Positions 42,077-51,271 of a DNA stretch of 64,000 nucleotides are shown here, piece after piece. Source of the stretch: Phycisphaerae bacterium (GTDB lineage: Bacteria > Planctomycetota > Phycisphaerae > Sedimentisphaerales > Anaerobacaceae); contig JAGOLX010000005.1 of the NCBI GenBank assembly GCA_017993835.1, positions 8,019 through 72,018 on the forward strand. The letters are read 5' to 3'. The notes under the pieces were generated by a model. That model ran no database searches. It saw nothing but the letters and a program-made list of their open reading frames with translations, and was not told where the DNA came from. Both the position numbers and the translations under genes were made by a program. Each line of letters opens with the position of its first letter. Within the stretch, counting starts at the first letter, position 1.

Positions 42077-42134
42077 CCAGGTCGCCTGTACTCGCGTGCA
42101 GGCAGAACGGATCAAGGGAAAGTGAGGTTGGAAT

Positions 42135-43394
42135 ATGCCGGTCTTCCAGTACGTGGCACTGGATTCGCAAGGCGTCGAGATCAAGGACGAAATCGATGCC
42201 CTGAGCGAAAAAGAAGCGATCAGCAAGATCCGGAACATGGGGTATTTCCCGACCAAGGTCCGCCCGAAGTCCGCGACCGCCAAAGGCGGGGCCAAGGCCG
42301 CCGCAGCGAAGGCCAGGAAGCGGCGAGGCGCCGGCGCCAAGGCCAAGGTCAAGCACATCACGCAATTCGCCCGGCAGCTCTCGACCCTCCAGGACGCGGG
42401 CCTGCCCATCCTGCGTTCTCTGCGGATTCTCGAAGAGCAGCAGAAGAAGGGGGGGTTCAAGCGAATCATCGGGTACGTAGCCGATGACATCGAGGGCGGT
42501 TCCACCCTCTCGGAGGCGCTGGGCAAGTATCCGCGGTGCTTTGACCGACTGTTCGTGAACATGATCGCGGCCGGCGAGGCGGGCGGCGTGCTCGACCTGA
42601 TTCTGGCCCGCGTGGCGGAGTTCAAGGAGAAGGCGGAGCGGCTGAAGGCCCGCGTCAAGGGCGCGATGGTCTACCCGATCGTCGTGCTGACCGCCGCGTT
42701 CGGCATCCTGATGGGCCTGATGCTGTTCGTGATTCCGCAGTTCGAGTCCGTGCTCAAGGAGATGGTCGGCGGCAAGCTGAACCCGATTACGACGACCGTG
42801 CTGGGGATCAGCTCGTGGATCGCCAAGGACTTCGGGTGGGCGTGGCTGGCCGGCGTGCCCTTTGCCATCATCATCTCCCTGCGATTCCTCCGGCGGTTCC
42901 GCCCGGTCCGCGTCGTGCTGGACTCGATCCAGTTGAAGCTGCCGGTGATCGGGCAGTTGACGAGCAAGGTCTCCATCACGCGCTGGACGCGAACCCTCGG
43001 CACGCTCATCAGCGCCGGCGTGCCCATCCTCGACGCCATCAACGTGACGCGAGAGACGGCGGGCAACGAGGTGTATGCGAACATGCTCGGCGCCGTCCAC
43101 AACTCGATTCGCCAGGGCGATACGTTCGCGGGCCCGCTGCGGGCCTCCAAGACCGTCGACCTGCTCGTCTGCAACATGGTGGCGGTCGGCGAGGAAACGG
43201 GCGATCTGGACAAAATGCTCCTGAAGGTGGCCGACCAGTACGACGAACAGGTCGACGTGCTCGTCGGCAGCCTGATGTCCATGCTCGAGCCCATCATGAT
43301 CATCGGGCTCGGAGGCATCGTGGGAACCATCGTGATGGCTGTGTTCTTGCCGATGATCCAGGTTATTCAGTCCCTGGGTCAGACGAGCACGTAA
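42135..43394 (+). CDS. GspF/PilC-type inner-membrane platform protein
   Basis: A 419-residue protein with the usual order: a short N-terminal domain (MPVFQYVALDSQGVEIKDEI), a lysine/alanine-rich linker (about 53-75), and two T2SSF domains (FARQLSTLQDAGLPILRSLR from about 79, and ITRWTRTLGTLISAGVPILD from about 281). Membrane helices lie at about 178-198 (MVYPIVVLTAAFGILMGLML), about 236-252 (WLAGVPFAIIISLRF) and the C-terminus (IMIIGLGGIVGTIVMAVFLP). The conserved AGEAGGVLD and VGEETGDLD loops are intact. It couples the cytoplasmic ATPases to pilin polymerisation. It is the only platform protein in the locus although three ATPases are present. GAGGT precedes the ATG. Confidence 0.95.
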   Translation: MPVFQYVALDSQGVEIKDEIDALSEKEAISKIRNMGYFPTKVRPKSATAKGGAKAAAAKARKRRGAGAKAKVKHITQFARQLSTLQDAGLPILRSLRILEEQQKKGGFKRIIGYVADDIEGGSTLSEALGKYPRCFDRLFVNMIAAGEAGGVLDLILARVAEFKEKAERLKARVKGAMVYPIVVLTAAFGILMGLMLFVIPQFESVLKEMVGGKLNPITTTVLGISSWIAKDFGWAWLAGVPFAIIISLRFLRRFRPVRVVLDSIQLKLPVIGQLTSKVSITRWTRTLGTLISAGVPILDAINVTRETAGNEVYANMLGAVHNSIRQGDTFAGPLRASKTVDLLVCNMVAVGEETGDLDKMLLKVADQYDEQVDVLVGSLMSMLEPIMIIGLGGIVGTIVMAVFLPMIQVIQSLGQTST

Positions 43395-43453
43395 CCGATA
43401 TTTTCAGGATCCAAGATCCAAGTTGTCGCGCATCAGTGAAAAAGGAGAATACC

Positions 43454-44368
43454 ATGAAACCGAGCACCAACCAGGCCAGAAGGAAACGGGCGTTCACCAT
43501 CGTGGAGCTGCTGACTGTCATGAGCATCATCGTGATCCTCATCGGTCTGCTCGTCCCGGCCCTCAACAGGGCACGCCGCTACGCTACTTACGTGAAGCAG
43601 AAGGCGCAGCTTCACAGCATGGACTCAGCCATCGAGTTGTTCAACAATGAGTACGAGGGGTATCCGCCATCCGACGCTCGGGACGCGAGCGCCGCGTATT
43701 ACTGCGGCGCCATGAAGCTCTGTGAGGCCCTGATGGGCCAGGATCTGCTCGGGTTCCACTCCAATTCCTCGTTTCTTGCCAGTGGGCTGAGCACCACCGG
43801 ATCGGTGTTGTACCCGCCCAACTTCAGTTCGTTGAGCGAGGCCGAGCGAGCCGCTGCCCTGACGGCCAGAAAGGGCCCTTATCTGCCGGCCGAGAGCGCC
43901 AATGCTTTCCAGATGCAGGACATCTACGGTACCAATGTGGGGTCCTTCCTGGGGACCTCGCGCGTGCTCTGTGACGTATACGAGCGGCCGATGGACACCG
44001 GCAAGAAGACCGGTATGCCGATCCTCTACTACAAGGCGGATACCACCAACACCCAGCACAATCCGGCCCTGTCGATGGGGGTGAACAACAACGCCGGGAA
44101 CATCTACAACTGGCTGGACAACAACGAGCTGGTTGCGCTCGGCAAGCCCTGGGTCAAAGGCGCGACGACGCACAACCTGGGCACGACTGCGGAACGGTTC
44201 TATGCGAACACGCAGAGCGACAAGATCAAGACGACCTCGCGTCCTTTCCGTCCCGATCAGTACCTGCTGATCTCCGCCGGCTGGGACAACGAGTACGGCA
44301 CCGCGGATGACGTGTGCAACTTCGAATGGAGGTACGACGACGACCTTACGGATAACGTCTGGCAATGA
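43454..44368 (+). CDS. GspG-like pseudopilin (paralogue A)
   Basis: A 304-residue protein with a class III prepilin signal: a basic leader (QARRKRAFTIVELLTVMSII, the cleavage site replaced by A-F with E at +5) and a hydrophobic helix to about residue 40. The globular part has YCGAMKLCEALMGQDLLGFH, PILYYKADT and the C-terminal LISAGWDNEYGTADDVCNF, which resembles the calcium-binding end of GspG. The ATG at 43454 follows AAAGGAG at 8 bases; the longer frame from 42815 overlaps the platform gene and is a shadow. It is twice the usual 140-residue GspG length, typical for planctomycetes. It is paralogous to the next gene. Confidence 0.9.
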   Translation: MKPSTNQARRKRAFTIVELLTVMSIIVILIGLLVPALNRARRYATYVKQKAQLHSMDSAIELFNNEYEGYPPSDARDASAAYYCGAMKLCEALMGQDLLGFHSNSSFLASGLSTTGSVLYPPNFSSLSEAERAAALTARKGPYLPAESANAFQMQDIYGTNVGSFLGTSRVLCDVYERPMDTGKKTGMPILYYKADTTNTQHNPALSMGVNNNAGNIYNWLDNNELVALGKPWVKGATTHNLGTTAERFYANTQSDKIKTTSRPFRPDQYLLISAGWDNEYGTADDVCNFEWRYDDDLTDNVWQ

Positions 44369-44402
44369 CGTGTGCAACGTCGAATGGGACTTTGACGACG
44401 AC
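44307..44402 (+). repeat. Duplicated 3' gene end between two pseudopilin genes
   Basis: The 38 bases at 44307-44344 recur at 44365-44402 with 32 identities. The first copy encodes DDVCNFEWRYDDD in the end of paralogue A. The second encodes NDVCNVEWDFDDD in the frame of the following gene, upstream of its GTG start, where it should be untranslated. Protein-level similarity in different frames shows it is the tail of a former pseudopilin gene copy. Confidence 0.8.
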
Positions 44403-44423
44403 AGTGAATACCCGAGGATAGCC

Positions 44424-45329
44424 GTGAAAACGAGAAGATCAGGCCTGACGGTGATTGAGATCCTGGTCGTGGTCGGCATCATCGCCGCCCTGGTGGGGTT
44501 GTTGCTGCCGGCCGTGCACATGGTGCAGAAGACGGCCAAGGAGACCAAGCAGAAGGCGCAGTTCACAGCCATCGAGCTGGGTCTGGCGGCCTTCAAGAAC
44601 GACTACGGAGACTATCCCCCGTCGCACTGGTACGATCCTTCGGGCCGCACGCCGGGGACGCTGCAGAACTACTGCGGCGCCCAGAAGCTCGCGGAAGCGA
44701 TGCTCGGATGGGACTTGCTCGGGTTCCATCCGCAGTCGGCCTGGCGGGCCGATGGATTGGATGCGAGCGGGACTGCCGGCACGGTGTACGATGACACGAC
44801 AGCGACCGACCTGACGAATCTGAGGAAACGGAAGGCTCGGTACGTCGAGATGCAGACCGCCAATCCCTTCCGCTTGGGCGGCACATATGGCCTGTTCCCC
44901 TCGGACACCGGTCTGCTGAATCCCGACCGTTACGTGCTGTGCGACGTCTTCGGCGTGACCGGGCGGAAGATCACGCAGAGCGACGGGAAGATCGTGACTC
45001 CTGGGACGCCGATCCTGTACTACAAGGCGAATCCGGCCAACCTGGTTCACATCCCGACGGACCAGCAAATGACAAGCGCTGCCATCTACGATATACGCGA
45101 CAACGTGCAGCTCGTGAGCCTGGGCACGGTGGACGGCGGCAAGGAGCACTGGCTGACGCCCGGGCACTTCGGCGCGTCGGCGCCCCTGGCCTATTTCTAC
45201 AACTACATCCGTGACTCGCGGATCACCGCGAGGGACTGGCCGCACCGGCCCGACTCCTACATCCTGATCTCCGCGGGCATGGACGGCATTTACGGCACGG
45301 ACGACGACATTCGCAACTTCGGACAGTAG
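44424..45329 (+). CDS. GspG-like pseudopilin (paralogue B)
   Basis: A 301-residue prepilin-like protein. The GTG at 44424 with GAGG 7 bases upstream gives a short basic leader (VKTRRSGLTVIEILVVVGII) with the G-L-T-V-I-E cleavage motif; the longer open frame upstream only contains the duplicated remnant. Like paralogue A it has NYCGAQKLAEAMLGWDLLGF, PILYYKANP and the C-terminal ILISAGMDGIYGTDDDIRNF. It stays in the inner membrane until cleavage and methylation by a prepilin peptidase, which is not encoded in this window. It lies 55 bases after paralogue A and 22 bases before the next pseudopilin. Confidence 0.9.
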   Translation: MKTRRSGLTVIEILVVVGIIAALVGLLLPAVHMVQKTAKETKQKAQFTAIELGLAAFKNDYGDYPPSHWYDPSGRTPGTLQNYCGAQKLAEAMLGWDLLGFHPQSAWRADGLDASGTAGTVYDDTTATDLTNLRKRKARYVEMQTANPFRLGGTYGLFPSDTGLLNPDRYVLCDVFGVTGRKITQSDGKIVTPGTPILYYKANPANLVHIPTDQQMTSAAIYDIRDNVQLVSLGTVDGGKEHWLTPGHFGASAPLAYFYNYIRDSRITARDWPHRPDSYILISAGMDGIYGTDDDIRNFGQ

Positions 45330-45351
45330 CCGGGGACGGCAGAGGCAAGGC

Positions 45352-45885
45352 ATGAAGGATGGCCACTCCAACAGGGCTGTGACTCTGATCGAGATGATGG
45401 TCGTGCTCGGCATCATCGTCGTGCTGGCCGGCGTCGTCGTCACGTTGACGCTCCGCGCCGACAGCCAGTCGAAGGAGCGGGCCCTGGACAACGCCTTTGC
45501 CCTGCTGGGCACGTCGCTGCGGGAATACTATGAGTTCCGGGACGAATTTCCGAAGCAGACCGAGCGAATCGACTGGCAAGCGGTGACTGCGAATGACTAC
45601 AAGACGTATCTGGCGAGAGTTGTGACCCACATCGAGTCGATGGTGCAAGCGCTCCGGTCGGTGCCCGATTCCCGTCACGTGCTGGACCAGCTCAGCCCGG
45701 CGTCGCTCAAGAGCCAGGAAGGCCTTGCGGATGTGCCGGAACTGAGGGACCCCTGGGGAACCGTGCTGGACTATATCTATGATCCGAGCGCGGGCGACAC
45801 CTTTCCCGAGCTGATCTCCGCCGGCGAGGACAAGCTGTTTGGCACGGACGACGACATCAGCAACAAGGGCATCCAGAAGAACTGA
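45352..45885 (+). CDS. GspG-like pseudopilin (shorter)
   Basis: A 177-residue prepilin-like protein, leader NRAVTLIEMMVVLGIIVVLA with E at +5, a helix to about residue 33, and a compact domain ending FPELISAGEDKLFGTDDDIS, the same terminal calcium-site-like signature as the two larger pseudopilins. Its length is closest to classical GspG, so it is a candidate for the major pseudopilin. GAGG lies upstream of the ATG. The next pseudopilin starts 17 bases after its stop. Confidence 0.85.
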   Translation: MKDGHSNRAVTLIEMMVVLGIIVVLAGVVVTLTLRADSQSKERALDNAFALLGTSLREYYEFRDEFPKQTERIDWQAVTANDYKTYLARVVTHIESMVQALRSVPDSRHVLDQLSPASLKSQEGLADVPELRDPWGTVLDYIYDPSAGDTFPELISAGEDKLFGTDDDISNKGIQKN

Positions 45886-45902
45886 GTGAAAGACGAAAAC
45901 GC

Positions 45903-46739
45903 ATGCACGGCCGCGCACACAGGACAGTTGGATTGACCTTGATCGAGATGGCGCTGGTCGTCGCGACGATCGCCCTGATGGTGGGCTTCGCGACGCCGGC
46001 AGTCCGCTCGCTGGTCCGGTCGTTCCAGTCGGAGGGCGGGGTCGTCAGCATGGTGAACGCGGCGCTGAGCTCGGCACGGACTATGGCGGTGAGCCGGCAG
46101 CGGTATGTGGGCGTTCGCATCCAGAAGGCGTGTGCATCGACGGATTCGGCCAATCCCCTCAAGGGCCTGATGGACGCGCCGCAGTATATGATCTTCATCG
46201 TACACGAAGAGATGAAGAACAACGGCGACCTCAGCGCCGGCTTCCGGGCGATGGACGGACTCGATCCGATCAAACTGCCCGCGATGATCGGCCTGATGGA
46301 TCTGAGCGGGGTCGAGAACGACAAGGGCCTGGACGAGTTGCCCGAACTGAGCAACGCCACGACGTTCTCCATCGTGTTCAGCCCATCGGGGAGGGTCGTT
46401 GTCCGCGGTGTTCGGGTCCGCAACAAGGACGGCGTGAATCGCCCGCTGACCGGGTTGATTCCGCCCGACCCGTCGTCGGACGACACGTTCAACGTTGCAG
46501 ACACGATCTGCCGGCTCGGACGCGGCCGGTTCATCCAGGACGACTACCCGATCGGCGATTCGGTGCAGGCCCTCGGACTGGGAGAAGAGCCCAGCCGCGT
46601 GAGTTTCGTGGTGTACGAGGCGCCCCCCCTGCGGGCGGCGTACGAGAGAAAGACTGCCTGGACCGACTACCTGAGCGATCTGGCAGGCAAAGCCTACTAC
46701 GTGAGCCCGCATACGGGAGACCTCATTGCGTCGGATTGA
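45903..46739 (+). CDS. GspH/FimT-like minor pseudopilin
   Basis: A 278-residue protein with prepilin leader HRTVGLTLIEMALVVATIAL (G-L-T-L-I-E cleavage motif) and the GspH/FimT pattern after the helix: VSMVNAALSSARTMAVSRQR (about 50-70), followed by beta-rich sequence including FSIVFSPSGRVVVRGVRV. The order H-I-J-K of the following genes matches the conserved minor-pseudopilin order of type II secretion systems, which supports this identity. The binding site is weak, so translation may be coupled to the preceding gene, 17 bases away. Confidence 0.85.
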   Translation: MHGRAHRTVGLTLIEMALVVATIALMVGFATPAVRSLVRSFQSEGGVVSMVNAALSSARTMAVSRQRYVGVRIQKACASTDSANPLKGLMDAPQYMIFIVHEEMKNNGDLSAGFRAMDGLDPIKLPAMIGLMDLSGVENDKGLDELPELSNATTFSIVFSPSGRVVVRGVRVRNKDGVNRPLTGLIPPDPSSDDTFNVADTICRLGRGRFIQDDYPIGDSVQALGLGEEPSRVSFVVYEAPPLRAAYERKTAWTDYLSDLAGKAYYVSPHTGDLIASD

Positions 46740-46748
46740 CGTGCTACT

Positions 46749-47564
46749 ATGACGAGCAAGTCGCAACAACGCGGATTCTCACTGACGGAGACCCTGATGG
46801 CCGTGGGGACGCTGGCGATCGGGCTGACGTTCATCGCCGGCACCTTCTTGACGGGGATCTACTTCGCGACGTTTTCCACCGAGCGGACGATCGCGGAGGT
46901 GGCCGCCGCGGAGGCGCTCGCCAAGATCCAGATCTTCGGCTTCGACGACACCGACTCGCTGAGCAGCAGCCGATGCGTCGACTACAATGATCTGGCGGCG
47001 CTGCCCGACGAGGAATGGCGGTATCCGTCGGTGGCGGGGATCGGCAAGCAGTACTCCTGGGCTGCTGTCTGCAGGCGGGTGGCGGACGGCAACGGTGGGT
47101 CGCACGACCACCCCCGCGTCGGGAGCGACTTGGTCCAGTGCACGGTGTTTGTCAGTCGCGAAGCCGGGGGCAATCTGTCCTACTGGAAACACCCCGACGG
47201 CGTCACCGATTCGTCGCTGGAGCTGTGCGATCGGCCTCGTCCGGTCCGTGTCCAGATCGCGGGGAGTTCGTCGGGCGACAACGTGGTCACGATTCAGGAC
47301 GCCGCCGCGTCCGCGCAGGCGGATGAACGCACGTTCGTCAGCGAGGGTTCGATTCTCGTGGACGATGCGACGGGAGACCTGTATCGCGTGATGGAGCGGT
47401 CGGCGAATCGGCCGGGCGACGTCATGCTGGATCGTGACTGGGAAGGCGGCGGCCTGACGTCCTCCACAAACCGCTGGGTGTGGGTGGTCCCGCCCGCGGC
47501 CTCCGGGGGCCGGAACCCCGGCGTCGCCGTATATCAGAAGATTCTCCGATTCCCGGGGCTGTAA
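46749..47564 (+). CDS. GspI-like minor pseudopilin
   Basis: A 271-residue protein. Leader KSQQRGFSLTETLMAVGTLA with G-F-S-L-T-E cleavage motif and a helix to about residue 40. The globular part is poorly conserved (YSWAAVCRRVADG, VQCTVFVSREAGG, DDATGDLYRVMERS). The assignment to I rests on position between the H-like and J-like genes and on the T-E-T-L variation typical of I proteins. It starts 9 bases after the H-like gene and is separated by a single base from the J-like gene. Confidence 0.75.
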   Translation: MTSKSQQRGFSLTETLMAVGTLAIGLTFIAGTFLTGIYFATFSTERTIAEVAAAEALAKIQIFGFDDTDSLSSSRCVDYNDLAALPDEEWRYPSVAGIGKQYSWAAVCRRVADGNGGSHDHPRVGSDLVQCTVFVSREAGGNLSYWKHPDGVTDSSLELCDRPRPVRVQIAGSSSGDNVVTIQDAAASAQADERTFVSEGSILVDDATGDLYRVMERSANRPGDVMLDRDWEGGGLTSSTNRWVWVVPPAASGGRNPGVAVYQKILRFPGL

Positions 47565-47565
47565 G

Positions 47566-48666
47566 ATGCGAAGAGCGTTCACCCTCATGGAGTTGATCGT
47601 GTCGCTGGGGATTCTGGCGCTGGTCCTGTCGTTTGCCGGCGTGATCTTCCGCGTCAGCATCGGCTCCCAGCAGCTCGCGCAGGCCAACGCGGAGATCATG
47701 CAGAAGCTGCGGACCCTCACGGACCAGCTCGACGCGGATTTCCGCGGCCTGTGCAAGGACGGCGAGATCTTCGTCGTCTGGGAGGCGCATCGCAAGCCCG
47801 ATCCGAACGACTACCTGGGCTTCTATCGAAACCACTCCTCCATGGCCTTCGAGCGGTTCGATCGGATCATGTTCTTCGCCAGTGGCGATTTCCAGACCTA
47901 CGGTCCCGACCCCAATCGCGGCAACGTGGCGCGCATCTGCTACACGCTGGCCCAGGATCCGACGCTCAATGCCTCGAAACCCAACCCGCCGGAGAGCCAG
48001 GAGCCGCACCGACGGATTCTGGCGAGGACGCAGCATATCCTGATCCCGCCGGCCCCTGGGGATGCGGACGAGCAGCTCGATGTGAACGATTTCGACACGG
48101 ACGACTGGATCGCTTGGAACAGCCGCGGGCAGGTCGACAGGATCTCGCTGGAGGCGTGGAAACGGATTCCATTCTCGGAGAAGGCCAACATCTTGTCTGT
48201 GATTGGAGACGTCGATGTCGGGGAGGGGAGGAACGTGGTGAGCACGACTGCGAAAGCGGCACGCGGTGCGCTGATCGACCGCTCCGACCCGGATTCCCTC
48301 CACGCGGTGTTCTGCCAGGGGGTCGGGCAGTTCATGGTGCAGGGCTGGAACGACGCTCAAAAGCGGTGGATCCCCGACGTGAACCCCGAGACGGAGGGCG
48401 AAACGGATCCGAACAGTCTGGCGGACTCGGACTTCCCCCTGGAGGCGGGAGACATCGATCCGAACGACGGTCCGGGCCTGTGGTATCCGCGGGGGGGGAC
48501 GAGCCTGACGGACCCGAACTTCCCGACGCAGTGGATCGACAAGGATCATTTCAACCAGATCCCGGGGCTCGGACGGGCCCTGAAGTTCACGTTCACGCTC
48601 TACGACTCACGGAATCTGATCAAGCACGGCAGGACATTCACGCACATCGTGTACCTGGACAATTGA
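47566..48666 (+). CDS. GspJ-like minor pseudopilin
   Basis: A 366-residue protein with leader MRRAFTLMELIVSLGILALV (A-F-T-L-M-E motif after a very short MRR), then INSQQLAQANAEIM-like helix and the J-type LRTLTDQLDADFRGLCKD (about 44-62). The remainder is beta-rich with many D-P-N turns (GDIDPNDGPGLWYP). The ATG follows the previous stop by one base, so it is translationally coupled. It would form the pseudopilus tip complex with the I- and K-like proteins. Confidence 0.85.
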   Translation: MRRAFTLMELIVSLGILALVLSFAGVIFRVSIGSQQLAQANAEIMQKLRTLTDQLDADFRGLCKDGEIFVVWEAHRKPDPNDYLGFYRNHSSMAFERFDRIMFFASGDFQTYGPDPNRGNVARICYTLAQDPTLNASKPNPPESQEPHRRILARTQHILIPPAPGDADEQLDVNDFDTDDWIAWNSRGQVDRISLEAWKRIPFSEKANILSVIGDVDVGEGRNVVSTTAKAARGALIDRSDPDSLHAVFCQGVGQFMVQGWNDAQKRWIPDVNPETEGETDPNSLADSDFPLEAGDIDPNDGPGLWYPRGGTSLTDPNFPTQWIDKDHFNQIPGLGRALKFTFTLYDSRNLIKHGRTFTHIVYLDN

Positions 48667-48676
48667 CGGAGCAGCC

Positions 48677-51268
48677 ATGAAGGAACGGATCGGACACATC
48701 GCGGCGACCTGGCGTCGGGGCTCGGCCCTGATTCTGACGGTCGTGCTCACGAGCCTGCTGGCCATCGTCGGCGTGCTCTTCGTGATGGCGTCGCGGATCG
48801 ACAAGATGGCCACGAGCGCGGCCATGGAGAACCGCGAGCTGACCTGTGCCGTCGATACGGTCTTGTCGCAGATCGATGAGGCTCTGATCGAGGATCTTCC
48901 GCTGGTCTCGACCGACCAGGAGTACTACGACTATCCGGATGCTCTCAATCCCTGGCTGGCCGATCTGGAGCCGTATGCCTCCGACGGGGAGTACTACTGG
49001 CGTCAAATCAGCAACGTGGGGAATGTTCTGACCAGCGGCACGAGGGATGTTCTCATCGACCGCGTCCTGGGCGAGCGGGAGGCGTTGGACGATCCGAACG
49101 ACGAGGTGGACCCGAACGCGCTGGCCGACGCCGACGGCGACGGTGTGCCGGACGCCAAGTGGTTCCAGGTCCCCGACATGACGACGAGCAAAGGCAAGCG
49201 GTTCTATGCGGCGGTTCGCATCATCGACAACGGCGCCATGCTCAACGTGAATACGGGCTTCCAGCTCGATCCGAACGACCCGCGAGATTCCGCCGTGGAC
49301 GGCGCCTCCCCACTCCATGTCAACGTTCTGGCTCTGGCGGCCGCGCCGGGTAATCAGCCGCGGGCGGCAGACGCGGACGCTCTGCTGGCGGCGCGAGCCA
49401 ACAACGGTGCGAACCCGGCTGCGATGGTCGATTTGGATGCCTATCAGCGGAACGTAATCTGGCGGTACATGGACGTGAGAAATCCCAGCCTGTCCAATCC
49501 GTCCCCCTACACTCCCTTCGACGTGTCGGATGAGCTGGAGCTTCGGTATCGGTTCCTGCTCAACCAGAAGGAGACGGACGTACGCATCGAGGACTGTGGG
49601 CGGTTCCGAGCCAACACGCTTTCGACGCCACTGGAGTACGCGGGCAACGATCTGAACGCATGGTTCCTGCGGGCCGCCGGCGGCGGGTCCGAATCCACCT
49701 ATGCGTACCGGCACCTTGCCACGACGTATAACATGGACCGGATCATCACGCCGAAGGTGTTGTCGGCCCATCGCAGGAAGATGGTCAACGTCAACACGAC
49801 GGATCTCAACGCGCTCCGCGACGCGATTGTCGCTGCGCTGGACGAGATGGACCCGAATGCCGACGACGCGGACCTCGCCCAGCGAGCGGCGCAGCTCGCT
49901 GCCAATCTTCGGGATTACATCGACGATGACAACGACGTCACCGTCATCCCGGATCTGTCCTCTCGGTACTACGGTTTCGAGCGGCCGTGCATCTACATTT
50001 CGGAACTGGCCTGCCGGCAGGTGCGCGACGCGATGGGAACGGTCCACTCGTCCTATGCGGTCGAGTTGTACAAGCCGTACTTCGAGGACGGCGATCCGAA
50101 CACCGCCGAGTGGCAGCTTGTGATCGACAATCCGTCGGATGCCGATCCGCCGGTCCCGCTATCGATCACGTGGAGTGGATCGAGGCGATTCCATGTGATC
50201 CTGGCCGAGGACACGCAGGCGCCACTGGCCAGGGACTACCTCCGGTTCGTGGATCCGAACGAGCCAACGGACACGGTGCCGCTCTACGGCTACGACCGTG
50301 CCGACTATCCCGGGACGCCGCAGGTGGCCAGTCCCAGTACTTTTGCGTTCGAGCCGAACGTCACGATTAGGCTGGAACGCGTGATTCCCGATGAAACCAA
50401 GCAGCCCGAGGTCGATTGGGTCAGAGTCCCTGCGGGATGGATGGCGGTTGATGGGGTCGCCTATAGCCTCCAGCGGGACATCTCGCCGCACAAGTGCATT
50501 CGTCGCTTGTGGGCTCCCATCGCCCAGAAATCCACTCCTTCGTTGGGCAACGCTTCGAGCAACTACGTGGACGTGAATCAGCCTGCGGTCATCCAGGCTC
50601 ACCCGGCGAACCGGCCGCTGACCAACATCGGCGAGTTGGGCATGATCTTCCGCGAAAGCGCGTATGACCTGCCGACGGGATCGCTTGCACACAACGTGCT
50701 GCTGAACCTGGCCGATCCGAACAACTCGCGGCTGTTCAACTATCTGACGGTGATCGATCCGGCCCGATATCCCTGGCTCGACCCGAACGAGACCCGCGTC
50801 GCAGGGCGGATCAACATCAACACGGCGCCGGCGATGGTCCTGGCTCAACTGCCGTGGATGCAGTATGGTCAGAGCGATGCGTTCGCGACCGCGACGGACA
50901 TCGTCAACTATCGGCTCCGCAACGGGCAGAGCCATCCCTATCACAGCATCGGCGACCTGATGCAGATCGAGTCGATGCGAAGATTGATGGCGGATGGTCT
51001 GAACAACCAGCGTGCGGACACGCCGCCGGGCCCGGACATCACGCCGGACGCCGCTCGGGACGACCTCGAAGAGCAGGATCTGGTCTTCACGCGGATCAGC
51101 GATCTGGTGACGGTCCGAAGCGACGTGTTCACGGCCTATATCCTGGTCCGGATCGGGGTGAATGGCCCTCAGCGCAGGGTTATCGCGATCCTCGACAGGA
51201 GCCAGGTCAATTCCCGTGGCGACCGGGTCCGCCTGTTGGCTCTGCACCTTGTCCCCGACCCGCGATAG
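48677..51268 (+). CDS. GspK-like minor pseudopilin, unusually large
   Basis: An 863-residue protein, more than twice the usual GspK (about 320). It starts with a basic leader and hydrophobic helix (RRGSALILTVVLTSLLAIVG, about 14-33) but lacks the +5 Glu, a hallmark of GspK. Near residues 710-770 it has the K-type helix-hairpin-helix region: GRININTAPAMVLAQLPWM, followed by IVNYRLRNGQSHPYHSIGDL. The large insertions contain repeated D-P-N turns and an aspartate-rich DADGDG segment. GGAG precedes the ATG at 48677. It closes the locus; no GspL/M or secretin follows, because the next gene is on the opposite strand. Confidence 0.85.
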   Translation: MKERIGHIAATWRRGSALILTVVLTSLLAIVGVLFVMASRIDKMATSAAMENRELTCAVDTVLSQIDEALIEDLPLVSTDQEYYDYPDALNPWLADLEPYASDGEYYWRQISNVGNVLTSGTRDVLIDRVLGEREALDDPNDEVDPNALADADGDGVPDAKWFQVPDMTTSKGKRFYAAVRIIDNGAMLNVNTGFQLDPNDPRDSAVDGASPLHVNVLALAAAPGNQPRAADADALLAARANNGANPAAMVDLDAYQRNVIWRYMDVRNPSLSNPSPYTPFDVSDELELRYRFLLNQKETDVRIEDCGRFRANTLSTPLEYAGNDLNAWFLRAAGGGSESTYAYRHLATTYNMDRIITPKVLSAHRRKMVNVNTTDLNALRDAIVAALDEMDPNADDADLAQRAAQLAANLRDYIDDDNDVTVIPDLSSRYYGFERPCIYISELACRQVRDAMGTVHSSYAVELYKPYFEDGDPNTAEWQLVIDNPSDADPPVPLSITWSGSRRFHVILAEDTQAPLARDYLRFVDPNEPTDTVPLYGYDRADYPGTPQVASPSTFAFEPNVTIRLERVIPDETKQPEVDWVRVPAGWMAVDGVAYSLQRDISPHKCIRRLWAPIAQKSTPSLGNASSNYVDVNQPAVIQAHPANRPLTNIGELGMIFRESAYDLPTGSLAHNVLLNLADPNNSRLFNYLTVIDPARYPWLDPNETRVAGRININTAPAMVLAQLPWMQYGQSDAFATATDIVNYRLRNGQSHPYHSIGDLMQIESMRRLMADGLNNQRADTPPGPDITPDAARDDLEEQDLVFTRISDLVTVRSDVFTAYILVRIGVNGPQRRVIAILDRSQVNSRGDRVRLLALHLVPDPR

Positions 51269-51271
51269 CCT

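Noticed and set aside
40295-42658. 787-codon minus-strand open frame
   Set aside because: Antisense of the second assembly ATPase and the platform protein.
43454-51268. Possibility that the locus is a competence (ComG) system
   Set aside because: ComG loci lack PilT and a full H-I-J-K set, and no DNA-receptor gene is present; the neighbouring cinA is a housekeeping gene despite its competence-related name.
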